A stretch of DNA of 32,636 bases from Chitinophagales bacterium (GTDB lineage Bacteria > Bacteroidota > Bacteroidia > Chitinophagales > Chitinophagaceae), in contig JAATFP010000008.1 of the NCBI GenBank assembly GCA_015655125.1, forward strand, positions 1 to 32,636, given 5' to 3'. The notes beneath the pieces were generated by a model. It was not told where the DNA came from. It worked only from the letters and a program-made list of their open reading frames with translations, and searched no databases. Shown here piece after piece: positions 8,470 to 18,757 of the stretch. The translations under genes and the position numbers were made by a program. Numbering within the stretch: position 1 is the first letter of the stretch; each line of letters opens with the position of its first letter.

Positions 8470-8928
8470 ATGAAAGATGAAAAAAGTAAAATAAAAACGC
8501 ATAATTATTTGTGGGCAATGCTGAACCATAAATGCCCGCGTTGCCGGGAGGGAGCATTATTTTGTGACAGTAGTTCTTACCGTTTGAAAACTTTTATGAA
8601 GATGAATAAAAACTGTCCCGTATGCGGACAGAAAACAGAACTTGAGCAGGGTTTTTATTACGGTACAGGTTATGTGAGTTATGCCATCACGGTGGCTTTT
8701 TCTGTTTCAACGTTTGTGGCCTGGTGGGTGCTTGTAGGGATATCAATAGGAGATAACCGTATCTTCTGGTGGTTGGGTACCAACATTATATTGATGCTGG
8801 TCTTTCAGCCTTATTTCATGCGGTTGAGCCGCGCGGTGTGGTTGTCTTTTTTTGTCAGTTATGATGCAGGCTGGCGGTCCGAAGCCGGGTTGCGGAGCAA
8901 ATCAGATCCTGAAGGAACAACTTATTAA
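8470..8928 (+). CDS. DUF983 family membrane protein with two zinc-ribbon-like CxxC pairs
   Basis: 152-aa protein of the DUF983 family, whose function is not established. The N-terminal part has CPRC (Cys22/Cys25) and CPVC (Cys49/Cys52), which could form a rubredoxin- or zinc-ribbon-like knuckle. Two membrane helices follow (about residues 66-90 and 96-116), and the segment LEQGFYYGTGYVSYA is characteristic of the family. It lies in the plus-strand run controlled, by position, from the Crp-type regulator region. Confidence 0.87.
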   Translation: MKDEKSKIKTHNYLWAMLNHKCPRCREGALFCDSSSYRLKTFMKMNKNCPVCGQKTELEQGFYYGTGYVSYAITVAFSVSTFVAWWVLVGISIGDNRIFWWLGTNIILMLVFQPYFMRLSRAVWLSFFVSYDAGWRSEAGLRSKSDPEGTTY

Positions 8929-8962
8929 TAGAGGAAAGAATTTTAAATTAAATAAAGTAACC

Positions 8963-9241
8963 ATGCCGTTATCATTAGAAGAATACAGGGTAAGATTAGT
9001 TAATTCCATTTTATTTGCTGCCTCCCGGGAAGAAGTGAAACGATTTATTGATGCAGCGCTTCGCGGCCTGCACCAACATAAGATTAGCGGCGATGCGCTT
9101 GCAAATTTTATAGAGAACATCTCTGTTGAACTTGAGCAGTTTGACCCCATGAATAAAAATGCACAGCAATGGAGCAATATAAAAATTGCAAGGGTATATT
9201 TCTACCGGTTAAAGAAGGAACTTGAAAAAGCAACAGCATAA
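8963..9241 (+). CDS. Hypothetical 92-aa protein upstream of SulP transporter
   Basis: I do not recognise this small protein. From the ATG at 8963 it reads MPLSLEEYRVRLVNSILFAA and is predicted helical, basic and acidic in alternation, with no signal peptide or membrane segment, so it is probably cytoplasmic. An earlier in-frame ATG at 8852 would overlap the DUF983 gene by 77 nt and give a low-complexity extension, so I reject it. The stop codon is 10 bp before the SulP gene, which suggests co-transcription and perhaps a related function. Confidence 0.7.
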   Translation: MPLSLEEYRVRLVNSILFAASREEVKRFIDAALRGLHQHKISGDALANFIENISVELEQFDPMNKNAQQWSNIKIARVYFYRLKKELEKATA

Positions 9242-9251
9242 ATAATATCAG

Positions 9252-10907
9252 ATGTTTAAGCCGGTCATTTTTGAAACACTTAAAACTTATAACCGGCAGC
9301 AGTTTGCCAAAGATGCACTTGCCGGCCTTATCGTAGGTATCGTTGCATTGCCGCTGGCGATTGCGTTTGCCATTGCATCGGGGGTTTCGCCTGAAAAAGG
9401 CTTATATACAGCAGTGATTGCAGGGTTTATTATTTCCGCACTTGGCGGTAGCAGGGTACAGATCGGTGGCCCCACCGGCGCATTCATCGTGATCGTTTAC
9501 GGCATTGTGCAGGTTTATGGCGTCAATGGACTCATCATCGCCACTTTTATGGCGGGTGTACTGCTTATCATCATGGGCCTGGCCAGGATTGGGGCCGTTA
9601 TAAAATTTATTCCTTATCCCCTCATCGTTGGCTTTACGAGTGGCATAGCCGTCATTATTTTTTCTTCCGAAATGAAGGATTTCTTTGGCTTGAAAATAGC
9701 CAATCCTCCGGCTGATTTTATACAAAAGTGGAAAACTTATTTTACTAATTTTCATGCCGTGAACTGGTATGCATTGCTCATTGCAATGGCAACCGTATTA
9801 ATTATTGTTTTATGGCCGAAGGTTACCCGAAGGATACCAGGTTCGTTGGTTGCCATACTGGTCACCACTGCTGTGATGCAATCGCTGCACCTGCCTGTGG
9901 AAACTATTGGCAGCCGCTTTGGAAATATCCCTTCATCATTGCCGGCACCATCCTTTCCCCACCTTGATCTTACCACTATCCAGCACCTCGTTCAGCCTGC
10001 TTTTACAATAGCATTGCTAGGTGCCATAGAATCACTCTTATCAGCCGTAGTAGCCGATGGTATGACCGGCGGTCATCATAAATCCAACATGGAACTGGTT
10101 GCCCAGGGTGCTGCCAATATCTTCTCTTCGATCTTTGGCGGTATCCCCGCCACCGGCGCAATTGCACGTACCGCCACCAATATAAAAAGCGGCGGCCGAA
10201 CACCGGTTGCAGGAATTGTTCATGCATTGACTTTATTGTTGATCATGTTGCTTATCGGCAGGCAGGCCGCTTTGATACCTATGCCCACACTGGCCGGAAT
10301 ATTGGTGGTGGTGGCTTATCATATGAGCGAATGGGAAAGTTTTCGTGCTGTTTTGAAAGGACCCAAAACAGACATAGCAATTTTGCTGGTTACTTTTTTT
10401 CTTACCATACTGGTTGATCTAACGGCTGCTATAGAGATCGGCATGGTAATGGCGGCATTCCTGTTTATGCATACCATGATAAAGTTTAGCAGCGTTAATG
10501 TTATGGAACATGAAACAGCTGATAAAACAAAAGAACGGACCAATTCGCCTGAAAGTTATATTCTCCCAGCCGGCGTGGAAGTTTTTGAAATTACGGGACC
10601 ACTTTTTTTTGGGGCTGTTTATAAATTCAAAGAAGCTATGCAGTTCATTGAAAACAAGCCAGGTGTCCTTATCATTCGCATGCGGCAGGTGCCCTTCATT
10701 GATGCAACTGGAATTAAAACGCTGAAGGATATATGTAAAGAACTAAAAGGGAAAGGCACAAAGCTTATACTTTCTGAAGTGGAAAACAACGGAGTAATGG
10801 CTGAACTGGATAAAGCGCGTTTGCTTTTCCAGGTGGGCAAGGCAAATGTTACGGCGTCGTTTAAAGGGGCGTTGAAACGAAGCGAAGATATTTTAACCGG
10901 TAACTGA
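9252..10907 (+). CDS. SulP family anion transporter with C-terminal STAS domain
   Basis: 551-aa inner-membrane protein of the SLC26/SulP family. The N-terminal membrane domain has the family signature [20 protein letters not shown] and the [19 protein letters not shown] segment with about ten or more helices. From about residue 440 a STAS domain follows ([20 protein letters not shown]), including [10 protein letters not shown], the loop that in STAS proteins contacts partners or nucleotides. Family members carry sulfate, bicarbonate or organic anions; the sequence does not decide which. It closes the tightly spaced part of the plus-strand run, 10 bp after the 92-aa unknown. Confidence 0.93.
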   Translation: MFKPVIFETLKTYNRQQFAKDALAGLIVGIVALPLAIAFAIASGVSPEKGLYTAVIAGFIISALGGSRVQIGGPTGAFIVIVYGIVQVYGVNGLIIATFMAGVLLIIMGLARIGAVIKFIPYPLIVGFTSGIAVIIFSSEMKDFFGLKIANPPADFIQKWKTYFTNFHAVNWYALLIAMATVLIIVLWPKVTRRIPGSLVAILVTTAVMQSLHLPVETIGSRFGNIPSSLPAPSFPHLDLTTIQHLVQPAFTIALLGAIESLLSAVVADGMTGGHHKSNMELVAQGAANIFSSIFGGIPATGAIARTATNIKSGGRTPVAGIVHALTLLLIMLLIGRQAALIPMPTLAGILVVVAYHMSEWESFRAVLKGPKTDIAILLVTFFLTILVDLTAAIEIGMVMAAFLFMHTMIKFSSVNVMEHETADKTKERTNSPESYILPAGVEVFEITGPLFFGAVYKFKEAMQFIENKPGVLIIRMRQVPFIDATGIKTLKDICKELKGKGTKLILSEVENNGVMAELDKARLLFQVGKANVTASFKGALKRSEDILTGN

Positions 10908-11016
10908 TTAGGGAAATATTTTTGTAACCGGACAAATTTATAAAATAATCAAGAGCTATTGTTGAGAAAAAGTTCCGGCTGATCAATTGTTTGTAAATTA
11001 CATTGTCGGGAGCTGC

Positions 11017-11059
11017 GTAAAGAGAGGTCACTCTTTTACCCTGACCAACAGTTGTCAGG
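11017..11059 (+). other. Two tandem hairpins between SulP and acetate kinase genes
   Basis: The first hairpin has arms 11017-11024 and 11031-11039 with one bulged base and a 6-nt loop. The second, directly adjacent, has CCTGAC (11040-11045) pairing with GTCAGG (11054-11059). Neither has a proper T-run, so they are poor rho-independent terminators. They could be a leader structure for ackA or an operator. I matched no known riboswitch class. Confidence 0.4.
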
Positions 11060-11066
11060 ATTTTCA

Positions 11067-11092
11067 AAATGTATCAATATTTAAATGTATCA
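11067..11092 (+). promoter_or_regulatory. Direct repeat AAATGTATCA upstream of ackA
   Basis: AAATGTATCA occurs at 11067-11076 and 11083-11092 with a 16-bp period, about 100 bp before the acetate kinase start. It is a candidate binding site for a regulator, just downstream of the two tandem hairpins. Confidence 0.4.
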
Positions 11093-11190
11093 TTCTTTTT
11101 CAGTACGTTATGGTGATCAACATGCCTCGATTCGATATATGAATGCTGTTTCAGATTATATGCTTAGCTTACAGGAACACAATTTGATTT

Positions 11191-12378
11191 ATGGCAACAG
11201 CAGGAGATAGTGTATTAACGCTCAATGCGGGGTCATCCAGCCTAAAATTTGCTTTATACCGCAGGGAGGAAAAATTGAATGAAGTTTTTAAAGGTGCGAT
11301 AGAAAATATCGGCACCAAAAATACATGGCTGAATTTTACAGATGGCTCAAATAAGAAAGGAAAAGAAATTCACATAAACATCCAAAACCGCAGCGATGTT
11401 ATCAGCTACCTGTTTCAATGGCTGGAAGCGCAAAGGGCCTTCGGTATGGTAAAGGCAATCGGCCACCGCGTAGTATACGGGATAAAGTATACATCGCCGC
11501 AATGCGTAACACCTGAATTGATAAAAGAATTAAAGGCTATCAGTGTTTACGATCCCGAACATTTACCATTAGAAATTGAACTGATAGAAAGATGCGTCGA
11601 CAGATATCCTGAAATGGTGCAGGTGGCCTGCTTTGATACTTCTTTTCATGCGTCGATGCCCGCTATTGCAAAGCTATTGCCTATTCCGAGAAAGTTTGCT
11701 GCAATGGGAATTCAGCGATATGGTTTTCATGGAATTTCATTTGCTTATTTGATGGAGGAACTGGAGAATTTGGAAGGAAGGGAACGCGCCGGGGGCAAGG
11801 TTATACTGGCGCATCTTGGAAACGGTGCAAGTCTGAGTGCCGTATATAAACGGAGTAGTATGGATACCAGTATGGGTTTTACACCGGCTTCCGGGCTTAC
11901 AATGGCCACACGTACGGGAGATCTTGATCCCGGCGTGGCATGGTATTTCATGGAGGTTCAGAAATTTACTCCGCAGCAATTCAATAAACTTATCCATCAC
12001 CAATCGGGCCTGCTCGGTATTTCAGAAACGAGTTCTGATATGCGCAACCTGTTGAAGGCAAGGGCCACCGATTCGCGCGCGGGGGAAGCAGTTGACTTGT
12101 TTTGTTACCAGGCCAAAAAATGGATTGGTTCATTTGCCGCAGTGCTAAACGGACTGGATACGCTGGTATTTTCCGGCGGTATTGGCGAGCATTCCGCCGA
12201 AGTGCGGGCCGGTATCTGCGAAGGGCTGCAATTTTTAGGTATCGAACTGGACGAAAAAAGAAACGATAACAATGATGCTGTCATCTCCTCCGCTAAGAGC
12301 CGGGTACAAGTGAGGGTGATCAATACAAATGAGCAGTTGATGATGGCGAGGGCGGTTTATGACGTAACGGATCAATAA
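11191..12378 (+). CDS. ackA: Acetate kinase
   Basis: 395-aa cytoplasmic enzyme that interconverts acetyl phosphate plus ADP and acetate plus ATP. The family motifs are present in order: LTLNAGSSSLKF at the start (phosphate loop), GHRVVYGIKY, ACFDTSFHASMP with the catalytic Asp, RYGFHGIS with the catalytic-site Phe-His pair, HLGNGAS (nucleotide loop), TRTGDLDPG with the catalytic Arg, and the C-terminal INTNEQLMMAR. In most members HGTSH follows RYGF; here it is HGISF, so the last His is Phe. It is 15 bp upstream of phosphoketolase, whose product is its substrate, so the pair works as a two-step ATP-yielding unit. No phosphotransacetylase gene is nearby. Confidence 0.96.
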   Translation: MATAGDSVLTLNAGSSSLKFALYRREEKLNEVFKGAIENIGTKNTWLNFTDGSNKKGKEIHINIQNRSDVISYLFQWLEAQRAFGMVKAIGHRVVYGIKYTSPQCVTPELIKELKAISVYDPEHLPLEIELIERCVDRYPEMVQVACFDTSFHASMPAIAKLLPIPRKFAAMGIQRYGFHGISFAYLMEELENLEGRERAGGKVILAHLGNGASLSAVYKRSSMDTSMGFTPASGLTMATRTGDLDPGVAWYFMEVQKFTPQQFNKLIHHQSGLLGISETSSDMRNLLKARATDSRAGEAVDLFCYQAKKWIGSFAAVLNGLDTLVFSGGIGEHSAEVRAGICEGLQFLGIELDEKRNDNNDAVISSAKSRVQVRVINTNEQLMMARAVYDVTDQ

Positions 12379-12393
12379 TAAAAAAACAATATT

Positions 12394-14784
12394 ATGGAAC
12401 CAATGACAAAAGCAGTGGGAGATAAAACACTAACAACTGAATTGCTTCGGAAAATGAATGGTTATTGGCGCGCCGCTAATTATTTATCTGTCGGGCAGAT
12501 ATACCTGTATGACAATGCGCTGCTGAAAAAGCCTTTAACGCTGGAACACATCAAACCGCGTTTGCTGGGCCATTGGGGAACCACCCCGGGACTGAATTTT
12601 ATTTATGTTCATCTCAACCGCGTTATAAAAGCGCTCGACCTGGATATGATCTATGTTACCGGTCCCGGACACGGTGGCCCGGGAATGGTTGCCAACACAT
12701 ATCTTGAAGGAACTTACAGCGAACTTTACCCGGCTATTACGGAAGACGAGGAAGGTATGAAAAAACTATTCAAACAATTTTCTTTTCCTGGCGGCATACC
12801 CAGCCATGTGGCACCGGAAACACCTGGCTCCATTCACGAAGGTGGTGAACTGGGCTATTCACTGGTACATGCATATGGCGCCGTTTTTGATAATCCACAT
12901 CTGATCGCGACTTGCGTAGTGGGCGACGGCGAAGCGGAAACGGGCGCCCTGGCTGCGGGCTGGCACTCCAATAAGTTTTTAAACCCGGTGCATGATGGGG
13001 CGGTATTGCCTATACTTCATCTGAACGGCTACAAAATTGCTAATCCTACCATTCTTTCAAGGATACCCAAAGATGAACTGGAGCAGCTTTTTAGCGGGTA
13101 TGGATACCGGCCTTATTTTGTGGAAGGGGATGTACCCGAAGAAATGCATGAATTAATGGCCACTACCCTCGATACGGTAATTGCCGAAATCAGGCAAATA
13201 CAAAACGACATCAGAACAAATGGGTTTACCAAACGGCCGCGCTGGCCGATGATCATTTTACGTACCCCCAAAGGATGGACCGGTCCGGCAAAAGTGGATG
13301 GACTGCAGGTGGAAGGAACATGGCGCTCCCACCAGGTGCCGTTGGCCGAACTGGCCACAAAACCGGGACATGTAAAAATACTGGAGCAGTGGATGAAAAG
13401 CTACGGACCTGAAGAGTTATTTGATGAGCAGGGAAAATTAAATTCCGGCTTAGCAGAACTTGTTCCAACAGGCACCCGGCGCATGGGGGCAAATCCGAAT
13501 GCAAATGGAGGCCTCCTTTTGCATGATCTTAAAATACCTGATTTCAAAAAGCATTTTGTAAAAGTAGATAAGCCGGGTACCGTTCGGGCAGAAGCCACCC
13601 TGATCATGGGAGCATTTCTGAGAGATATCATGCAGGAGAATTGGGAAAAAAGAAATTTCCGCATATTTGGCCCTGATGAAACGGCTTCCAACAGGCTCAC
13701 GCGCCTTTTCGAAATTACGGAACGTACCTCTGTGGCCGAGATATTGAAAACGGATGATCATATTTCACCAGACGGAAGGGTGATGGAAGTGCTGAGCGAA
13801 CATTTATGCCAGGGTTGGCTGGAAGGCTACCTGCTGACGGGAAGGCACGGCTTGTTCTCGTGTTATGAGGCATTTATACACATTGTTGATTCCATGTTTA
13901 ACCAACATGCCAAATGGCTTAAAGTATCCCGTAAAATAAAATGGCGCCGCCCGATCGCTTCTCTCAATTATCTGCTGACCTCGCACGTATGGCGCCAGGA
14001 CCATAATGGCAACAGTCACCAGGATCCTGGCTTCCTGGATATTGTAGCCAATAAAACAGCCGATATCATCCGCATCTATTTACCACCAGATGCGAATACC
14101 CTTTTATCCGTAACGGACCACTGCCTGAAAAGCCGCGATTATATCAATGTTATTGTAGCCGGCAAACAACCCGAAATGCAATGGCTTGATATGGAAACAG
14201 CCATAAAACATTGCACTGCGGGCCTCGGGATATGGGAATGGGCGAGCAATGACAAAGGCAGCGAACCCGATGTAGTGATGGCATGCGCAGGTGATGTACC
14301 TACATTGGAAACCATTGCTGCCGTACAGATTCTGAGAGAACATTTTCCTGCATTAAAAATTAGAGTGGTAAATATTGTAGACCTGATGACGCTGCAACCC
14401 GAAAGTGAACATCCGCATGGATTGAAAGACCGGGATTTTGACAATTTGTTTACAAAGGACAAACCTGTCATTTTTGCTTTTCATGGCTACCCGCTACTGA
14501 TACACCGGCTCACCTACAGGAGAACAAATCATAAAAACCTGCACGTACGCGGCTATAAAGGAGAAGGTACCACCACTACTCCTTTTGATATGGTGGTATT
14601 GAATGACCTTGACAGGTTCCACCTTGTAAACGATGTAATAGACAGGCTTCCGCAACTGGGTTCCTCGTCTGCCTATGTAAAACAATACATACACAACAAA
14701 TTACTGGACCACAAAGCATATATCGAAGTACACGGCGAAGACATGCCGGAAATTGTAAACTGGAAATGGAACCCAGGCAAGTGA
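12394..14784 (+). CDS. xfp: Xylulose-5-phosphate/fructose-6-phosphate phosphoketolase
   Basis: 796-aa thiamine-diphosphate enzyme that splits xylulose 5-phosphate (and often fructose 6-phosphate) with phosphate to give acetyl phosphate plus glyceraldehyde 3-phosphate (or erythrose 4-phosphate). The length is normal. The N-terminal domain has [40 protein letters not shown] and the ThDP/Mg motif GDGEAETG (residues 177-184) followed by the conserved [15 protein letters not shown]. The pyrimidine domain has [15 protein letters not shown], and the C-terminal domain has [14 protein letters not shown]. It is paired with ackA, so sugar phosphates can be fermented to acetate with one ATP. The next gene converges from the other strand. 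Confidence 0.96.
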   Translation: MEPMTKAVGDKTLTTELLRKMNGYWRAANYLSVGQIYLYDNALLKKPLTLEHIKPRLLGHWGTTPGLNFIYVHLNRVIKALDLDMIYVTGPGHGGPGMVANTYLEGTYSELYPAITEDEEGMKKLFKQFSFPGGIPSHVAPETPGSIHEGGELGYSLVHAYGAVFDNPHLIATCVVGDGEAETGALAAGWHSNKFLNPVHDGAVLPILHLNGYKIANPTILSRIPKDELEQLFSGYGYRPYFVEGDVPEEMHELMATTLDTVIAEIRQIQNDIRTNGFTKRPRWPMIILRTPKGWTGPAKVDGLQVEGTWRSHQVPLAELATKPGHVKILEQWMKSYGPEELFDEQGKLNSGLAELVPTGTRRMGANPNANGGLLLHDLKIPDFKKHFVKVDKPGTVRAEATLIMGAFLRDIMQENWEKRNFRIFGPDETASNRLTRLFEITERTSVAEILKTDDHISPDGRVMEVLSEHLCQGWLEGYLLTGRHGLFSCYEAFIHIVDSMFNQHAKWLKVSRKIKWRRPIASLNYLLTSHVWRQDHNGNSHQDPGFLDIVANKTADIIRIYLPPDANTLLSVTDHCLKSRDYINVIVAGKQPEMQWLDMETAIKHCTAGLGIWEWASNDKGSEPDVVMACAGDVPTLETIAAVQILREHFPALKIRVVNIVDLMTLQPESEHPHGLKDRDFDNLFTKDKPVIFAFHGYPLLIHRLTYRRTNHKNLHVRGYKGEGTTTTPFDMVVLNDLDRFHLVNDVIDRLPQLGSSSAYVKQYIHNKLLDHKAYIEVHGEDMPEIVNWKWNPGK

Positions 14785-14843
14785 TTAGCTGATTTGCTGA
14801 ATATAAAATGCGGCGTTTCAACAATCTCTGATATCGGCATTGG

Positions 14844-17387
14844 TCAGGGTTTGTTCTGCAACCTGCGATAGAACCAATGCTTGGCAATTTCAGCAGAAAA
14901 AATATATGCTATGATAATAAGTAACATCCATGCGTAGAACATGGGCGGCAACTGAACGAAGCCAAGCAAGCCGGCAAACGGCATAAAAGGAAGAGCAAGC
15001 ACAAATAAAACAACGAGGCCGGTTGCGATGGTTAAATATTTCCCGGGCGGACTTTTGAAAAATGGTAGCCTTGTTCTTACTACTAATACGATCAATGTTG
15101 CGGAAATAACCGATTCTGTAAACCATCCGGTTTGAAAAATCCGTTCATCTGCCTTCATCACGTAAAGCAATGCTCCAAAAGTGAGGAAATCATAGATCGA
15201 ACTCAGCAATCCAAAAACTATCATGAAGCGCTGAATGAATTTTATATCCCAGTGATGTGGTTTATCAACAGCAACTGCATCCACACGGTCGGCCGCAATG
15301 GTCATTTCAGGGAAATCTGTCAGCAGGTTTGTAAGCAATATCTGTTTGGGTAACAGCGGAAGAAACGGAAGGAACAAAGAAGCGCCGGCCATGCTGAACA
15401 TATTGCCAAAGTTGGCGCTGGTGGCCATAAAAATATATTTCATGGTATTTGCAAAAGTTTTGCGGCCGGCTACAATTCCGGTAACCAATACATCCAGGTC
15501 CTGGGTCAATAGTACAATGTCTGCCGCTTCCTTGGCAACATCTACTGCAGTATCCACAGATACGCCTACATCGGCTGCATGTAATGCCGGTGCATCATTG
15601 ATACCATCGCCCATGAACCCGACTACATTACCGGATTTTTTTAAGAATACGATGATACGTTCTTTTTGATTGGGGTCTATCTCCGCAAAAATATCTGTAT
15701 GCGGGGCCTGCTGTAATAATGCCGTGTCGCTCATTTTTCTCATTTGAGGGCCGGTCAATATCACTGCATCTGCCATCCCGATCTGCTTTGCAAGATTGTT
15801 TGCCACAAGCTCATTATCGCCGGTGATCAATTTAAGCTTTACACCTAACCTGTGCAGGTTATCAATCGTTTGCTGAACATTTTTTTTGGGAGGATCAAAA
15901 AAAGTAATGAATCCAAGGAAGATCATATTGATTTCCTCTTGCCGGGTAAAATCCTTTTCTCCGCTGGCTTTTTTATAGGCAACGCCCAATACACGATAGC
16001 CTTCACCGCTTAACTTTATATATTCATCATTGATAGAATCGAGCCGGTCCTTCATGGAGATCAGCTCGCCCGTAGCTGTTTCAGCCGTATCGCAAATATC
16101 AAGTATGGAGTTAAGGGCGCCTTTTGTGATAGCGAAATTATCCGTATCATTTTTTACCTGAACGGTTAAGCGCTTCCTGATAAAATCGTACGGTATTTCT
16201 GACTGAACAATAAATCCGTCGTTCCCTGCATTATAATTTAAACAAATGGCCTCATCTATGGGGTTGGTAAACCCCTGCTGCATGGATGCGTTTAATCCTG
16301 CAAACCGTAGTGTTTTGGCAGAATGGTTTCCTTCGATATCCAAAGTGTCTTTTAAGGTTACCTTTCCTTCTGTGATGGTGCCCGTTTTATCCGAACAGAG
16401 AATATTCATGCTGCCAAAATTCTCTATCGACGAAAGCCTTTTTACAATCACCTGCATTGTGGCCATTGCTCTTGCGCCCAAAGAAAGATTTACGCTTATA
16501 ATGGCAGGTAGCAACTGCGGCGTAAGGCCTACGGCCAATGCAAGAGAAAATAAAAAAGAATCCAGTACTGGCTTATTCAGAAATACATTGATCGCAAAGA
16601 TGATGATAACAAGCACAAGGGTAATTTCCATCAGCATATACCCAAAGCGACGGATACCTTTTTCAAAGTCGGTTTCAGGAATTTTGGTAGCGAGCCTTCC
16701 GGATATCTTACCGAATTCCGTTTGTTTTCCTGTTTTTATTACCAGCGCTTTTGCCTTTCCGCTGATTACATGGGAACCCATAAAAAGTGTATTGCTTCTT
16801 TTTGACAGTGGCGCATCGGCACTAATGATGCCGGTATTCTTTTCAACGGGGTAGGTTTCTCCGGTGAATGCCGCCTCGTCTATAAAAAGTTCACTTGATT
16901 CTATTAACAGGCTGTCGCCCGGAATCACATCGCCTGCGGATAAAAGGATCAGGTCGCCCGGCACCACGTTTTCAACAGCTGTTTCTGCTGCCGTTCCGTC
17001 TCTTACGAGCTTACATTTTATCTGCACCATTTTTAATAGTGCAGTAACGGCGCTGTCAGCTCCTTTTTCCTGCCAGAAGCCAAGCATACTGCTTACGAGT
17101 ATAATAAACAGTATAATGCAGGCATCTGTAAAATCGCCCAAAGTCATTGATAGTACCGCTGCCGCGATAAGGATAAGCGTAATCGGACTCTTAAACTGTA
17201 GCAGGAAAAGAACGAGGGATGAGGAACGGGAGCTTGTTTTAAATGTATTCGGGCCAAACTGTTTTAAACGGATGGCGGCTTCCGGTGAAGTCAGTCCGTT
17301 TTCGGCACAGGAAAGCTCTTTTAGAACATCTTCTTTTTTAAGGTTCCAGAAATTATCCAGAGAAGTAATTTTACGAGCCGGTTGCAT
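14844..17387 (-). CDS. mgtA: Magnesium-translocating-type P-type ATPase (P3B, MgtA-like)
   Basis: 847-aa ion pump. An N-terminal cation ATPase domain (GLTSPEAAIRLKQFGPNTF) leads into the membrane domain. The actuator motif TGET is at 175-178, the TM4 motif LTPQLLPAII near 288-297, the phosphorylated Asp333 in CSDKTGT, and the hinge GDGINDAP near the end of the P-domain. The C-terminal helices contain a FQTGWFTESVISATLIVLVV segment close to that of MgtA, which is why I place it in the magnesium group; TM4 and the LLTDFPEMTIAADRVD loop are near, not identical, to MgtA. Its gene follows the alcohol dehydrogenase by 43 bp on the same strand. Specificity is a family inference. Confidence 0.88.
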   Translation of the reverse strand: MQPARKITSLDNFWNLKKEDVLKELSCAENGLTSPEAAIRLKQFGPNTFKTSSRSSSLVLFLLQFKSPITLILIAAAVLSMTLGDFTDACIILFIILVSSMLGFWQEKGADSAVTALLKMVQIKCKLVRDGTAAETAVENVVPGDLILLSAGDVIPGDSLLIESSELFIDEAAFTGETYPVEKNTGIISADAPLSKRSNTLFMGSHVISGKAKALVIKTGKQTEFGKISGRLATKIPETDFEKGIRRFGYMLMEITLVLVIIIFAINVFLNKPVLDSFLFSLALAVGLTPQLLPAIISVNLSLGARAMATMQVIVKRLSSIENFGSMNILCSDKTGTITEGKVTLKDTLDIEGNHSAKTLRFAGLNASMQQGFTNPIDEAICLNYNAGNDGFIVQSEIPYDFIRKRLTVQVKNDTDNFAITKGALNSILDICDTAETATGELISMKDRLDSINDEYIKLSGEGYRVLGVAYKKASGEKDFTRQEEINMIFLGFITFFDPPKKNVQQTIDNLHRLGVKLKLITGDNELVANNLAKQIGMADAVILTGPQMRKMSDTALLQQAPHTDIFAEIDPNQKERIIVFLKKSGNVVGFMGDGINDAPALHAADVGVSVDTAVDVAKEAADIVLLTQDLDVLVTGIVAGRKTFANTMKYIFMATSANFGNMFSMAGASLFLPFLPLLPKQILLTNLLTDFPEMTIAADRVDAVAVDKPHHWDIKFIQRFMIVFGLLSSIYDFLTFGALLYVMKADERIFQTGWFTESVISATLIVLVVRTRLPFFKSPPGKYLTIATGLVVLFVLALPFMPFAGLLGFVQLPPMFYAWMLLIIIAYIFSAEIAKHWFYRRLQNKP

Positions 17388-17430
17388 TTTATAAAATATT
17401 TTTGTGGCCCAAAATATTAAAGGAATAAAA

Positions 17431-18471
17431 TTATTCGTTCGTTAAAATGACCTTTAATGTTTTTTCATCCGCTGCATGTTCAAATGTGTTGTAGGCATTC
17501 ACGATATCTTTTAATGCAAAATGATGCGTGATCAGTTTTGATGGATCTATTTTTTTTGAAATAACGTTTTTTAATAACAGTTCAGTACTCACGGTATCCA
17601 CGAGCCTGGTGGTGATTGAAATGTTTTTTGACCACAGGGTCTCAAGATGAAGCGCCACTGCTTTGCCATGTACGCCTACATTTGCGATATGTCCACCCGG
17701 TGCAATGATGGACTGGCAGAGTTCAAAAGTTGCCGGAACGCCAACTGCCTCGATGGCCACGTCTACACCCTGTTGCCCGGTGAGCGTCATTATTTTTTCT
17801 GCAACATTTTCCCTGCTGCTGTTGTAAGTATGGGTAGCGCCAAAAGTTTTTGCAACATTTAACCGGTTGTCGTCAATATCGATCATAATAATATCCGCAG
17901 GTGTATAGAACTGTGCGGTGATCAGCACAGCCAGGCCTATAGGCCCGGCGCCAATGATGGCCACGGTATCGCCGGGTTTCACTTTGCCGTTAACTACGCC
18001 ACATTCAAAAGCGGTAGGTAAAATATCGCTTAGCATCACCAGCGCTTCTTCATCCGTTCCCGGGGGAATATGATAGAGGCTGGTATCGGCAAAAGGTATT
18101 CTTACATATTCAGCCTGTGTGCCATCTATAAGATGACCTAAGATCCAGCCACCTTTTTCACAATGGGAATACATCTGTTTTCTGCAGTAGCTGCATTTGC
18201 CGCAGGAAGTGATACAGGATATCAAAACATGGTCGCCTTTTTTAAAACCGGTTACGGCACTTCCAACCTCTTCCACTACGCCCACTCCTTCATGCCCCAA
18301 TATGCGGCCATCTGTTACTTCCGGCACATCTCCTTTGAGGATATGAAGATCGGTGCCGCAGATAGTCGTTTTTAAAATTTTAATAATAGCGTCTGAGGAT
18401 TCGATGATGGCAGGCGTAGGTTTTTCTTCCCAGCTTTTCTTGCCGGGTCCATGATATACTAATGCTTGCAT
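17431..18471 (-). CDS. Zinc-dependent alcohol dehydrogenase (MDR superfamily)
   Basis: 346-aa cytoplasmic oxidoreductase. The catalytic zinc ligands are in TTICGTDLHIL (Cys) and GHEGVGVVEEVG (His-Glu); the structural zinc loop shows four Cys in CGKCSYCRKQMYSHC. The Rossmann motif GAGPIGLAVL binds NAD(P), and the acidic residue after the second strand (IIMIDIDDNRL) favours NAD. It resembles the threonine-dehydrogenase and secondary-alcohol-dehydrogenase branch. It is the first gene of a two-gene minus-strand unit with the P-type ATPase. A fermentative redox role would fit the neighbouring phosphoketolase and acetate kinase (inference). Confidence 0.92.
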   Translation of the reverse strand: MQALVYHGPGKKSWEEKPTPAIIESSDAIIKILKTTICGTDLHILKGDVPEVTDGRILGHEGVGVVEEVGSAVTGFKKGDHVLISCITSCGKCSYCRKQMYSHCEKGGWILGHLIDGTQAEYVRIPFADTSLYHIPPGTDEEALVMLSDILPTAFECGVVNGKVKPGDTVAIIGAGPIGLAVLITAQFYTPADIIMIDIDDNRLNVAKTFGATHTYNSSRENVAEKIMTLTGQQGVDVAIEAVGVPATFELCQSIIAPGGHIANVGVHGKAVALHLETLWSKNISITTRLVDTVSTELLLKNVISKKIDPSKLITHHFALKDIVNAYNTFEHAADEKTLKVILTNE

Positions 18472-18757
18472 AAGATTGCAGGTTTGGGTTCAAGGTAGTT
18501 CATTTTAAATCAAAATGTTTTTTTGATGTATAACAGCGCTTGGCAAAATAATAGTAGCTTCATATATCACCGGTGTTATTTACCGGTAATACATCAAATG
18601 AAAGTGCCTTACGTTACCAACACTTTATTATTTATTCGCAGTATGTTGAATTTTACAATGCGGGCTGCCGTTGCCGGTAGTTACAGTAATCAAGCTGGTT
18701 ACATTGCATTTTTGACTTTTATTATTTGCCGCAGGCCGAAACTAAATAAAATAACAG
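18472..18757. other. Divergent intergenic region with dyads between ADH and NRAMP-like genes
   Basis: 286 bp without a convincing gene. It holds the dyad ATCAAA-N7-TTTGAT (18509-18527) near the ADH start and, further on, two copies of ACCGGT separated by seven bases near 18570-18590. Both genes may be controlled from here. The only plus-strand reading frame here overlaps the transporter gene and looks non-coding. Confidence 0.4.

Noticed and set aside
11017..11059. Riboswitch (fluoride or guanidine type) upstream of ackA
   Set aside because: The paired regions do not contain the conserved core of these classes.
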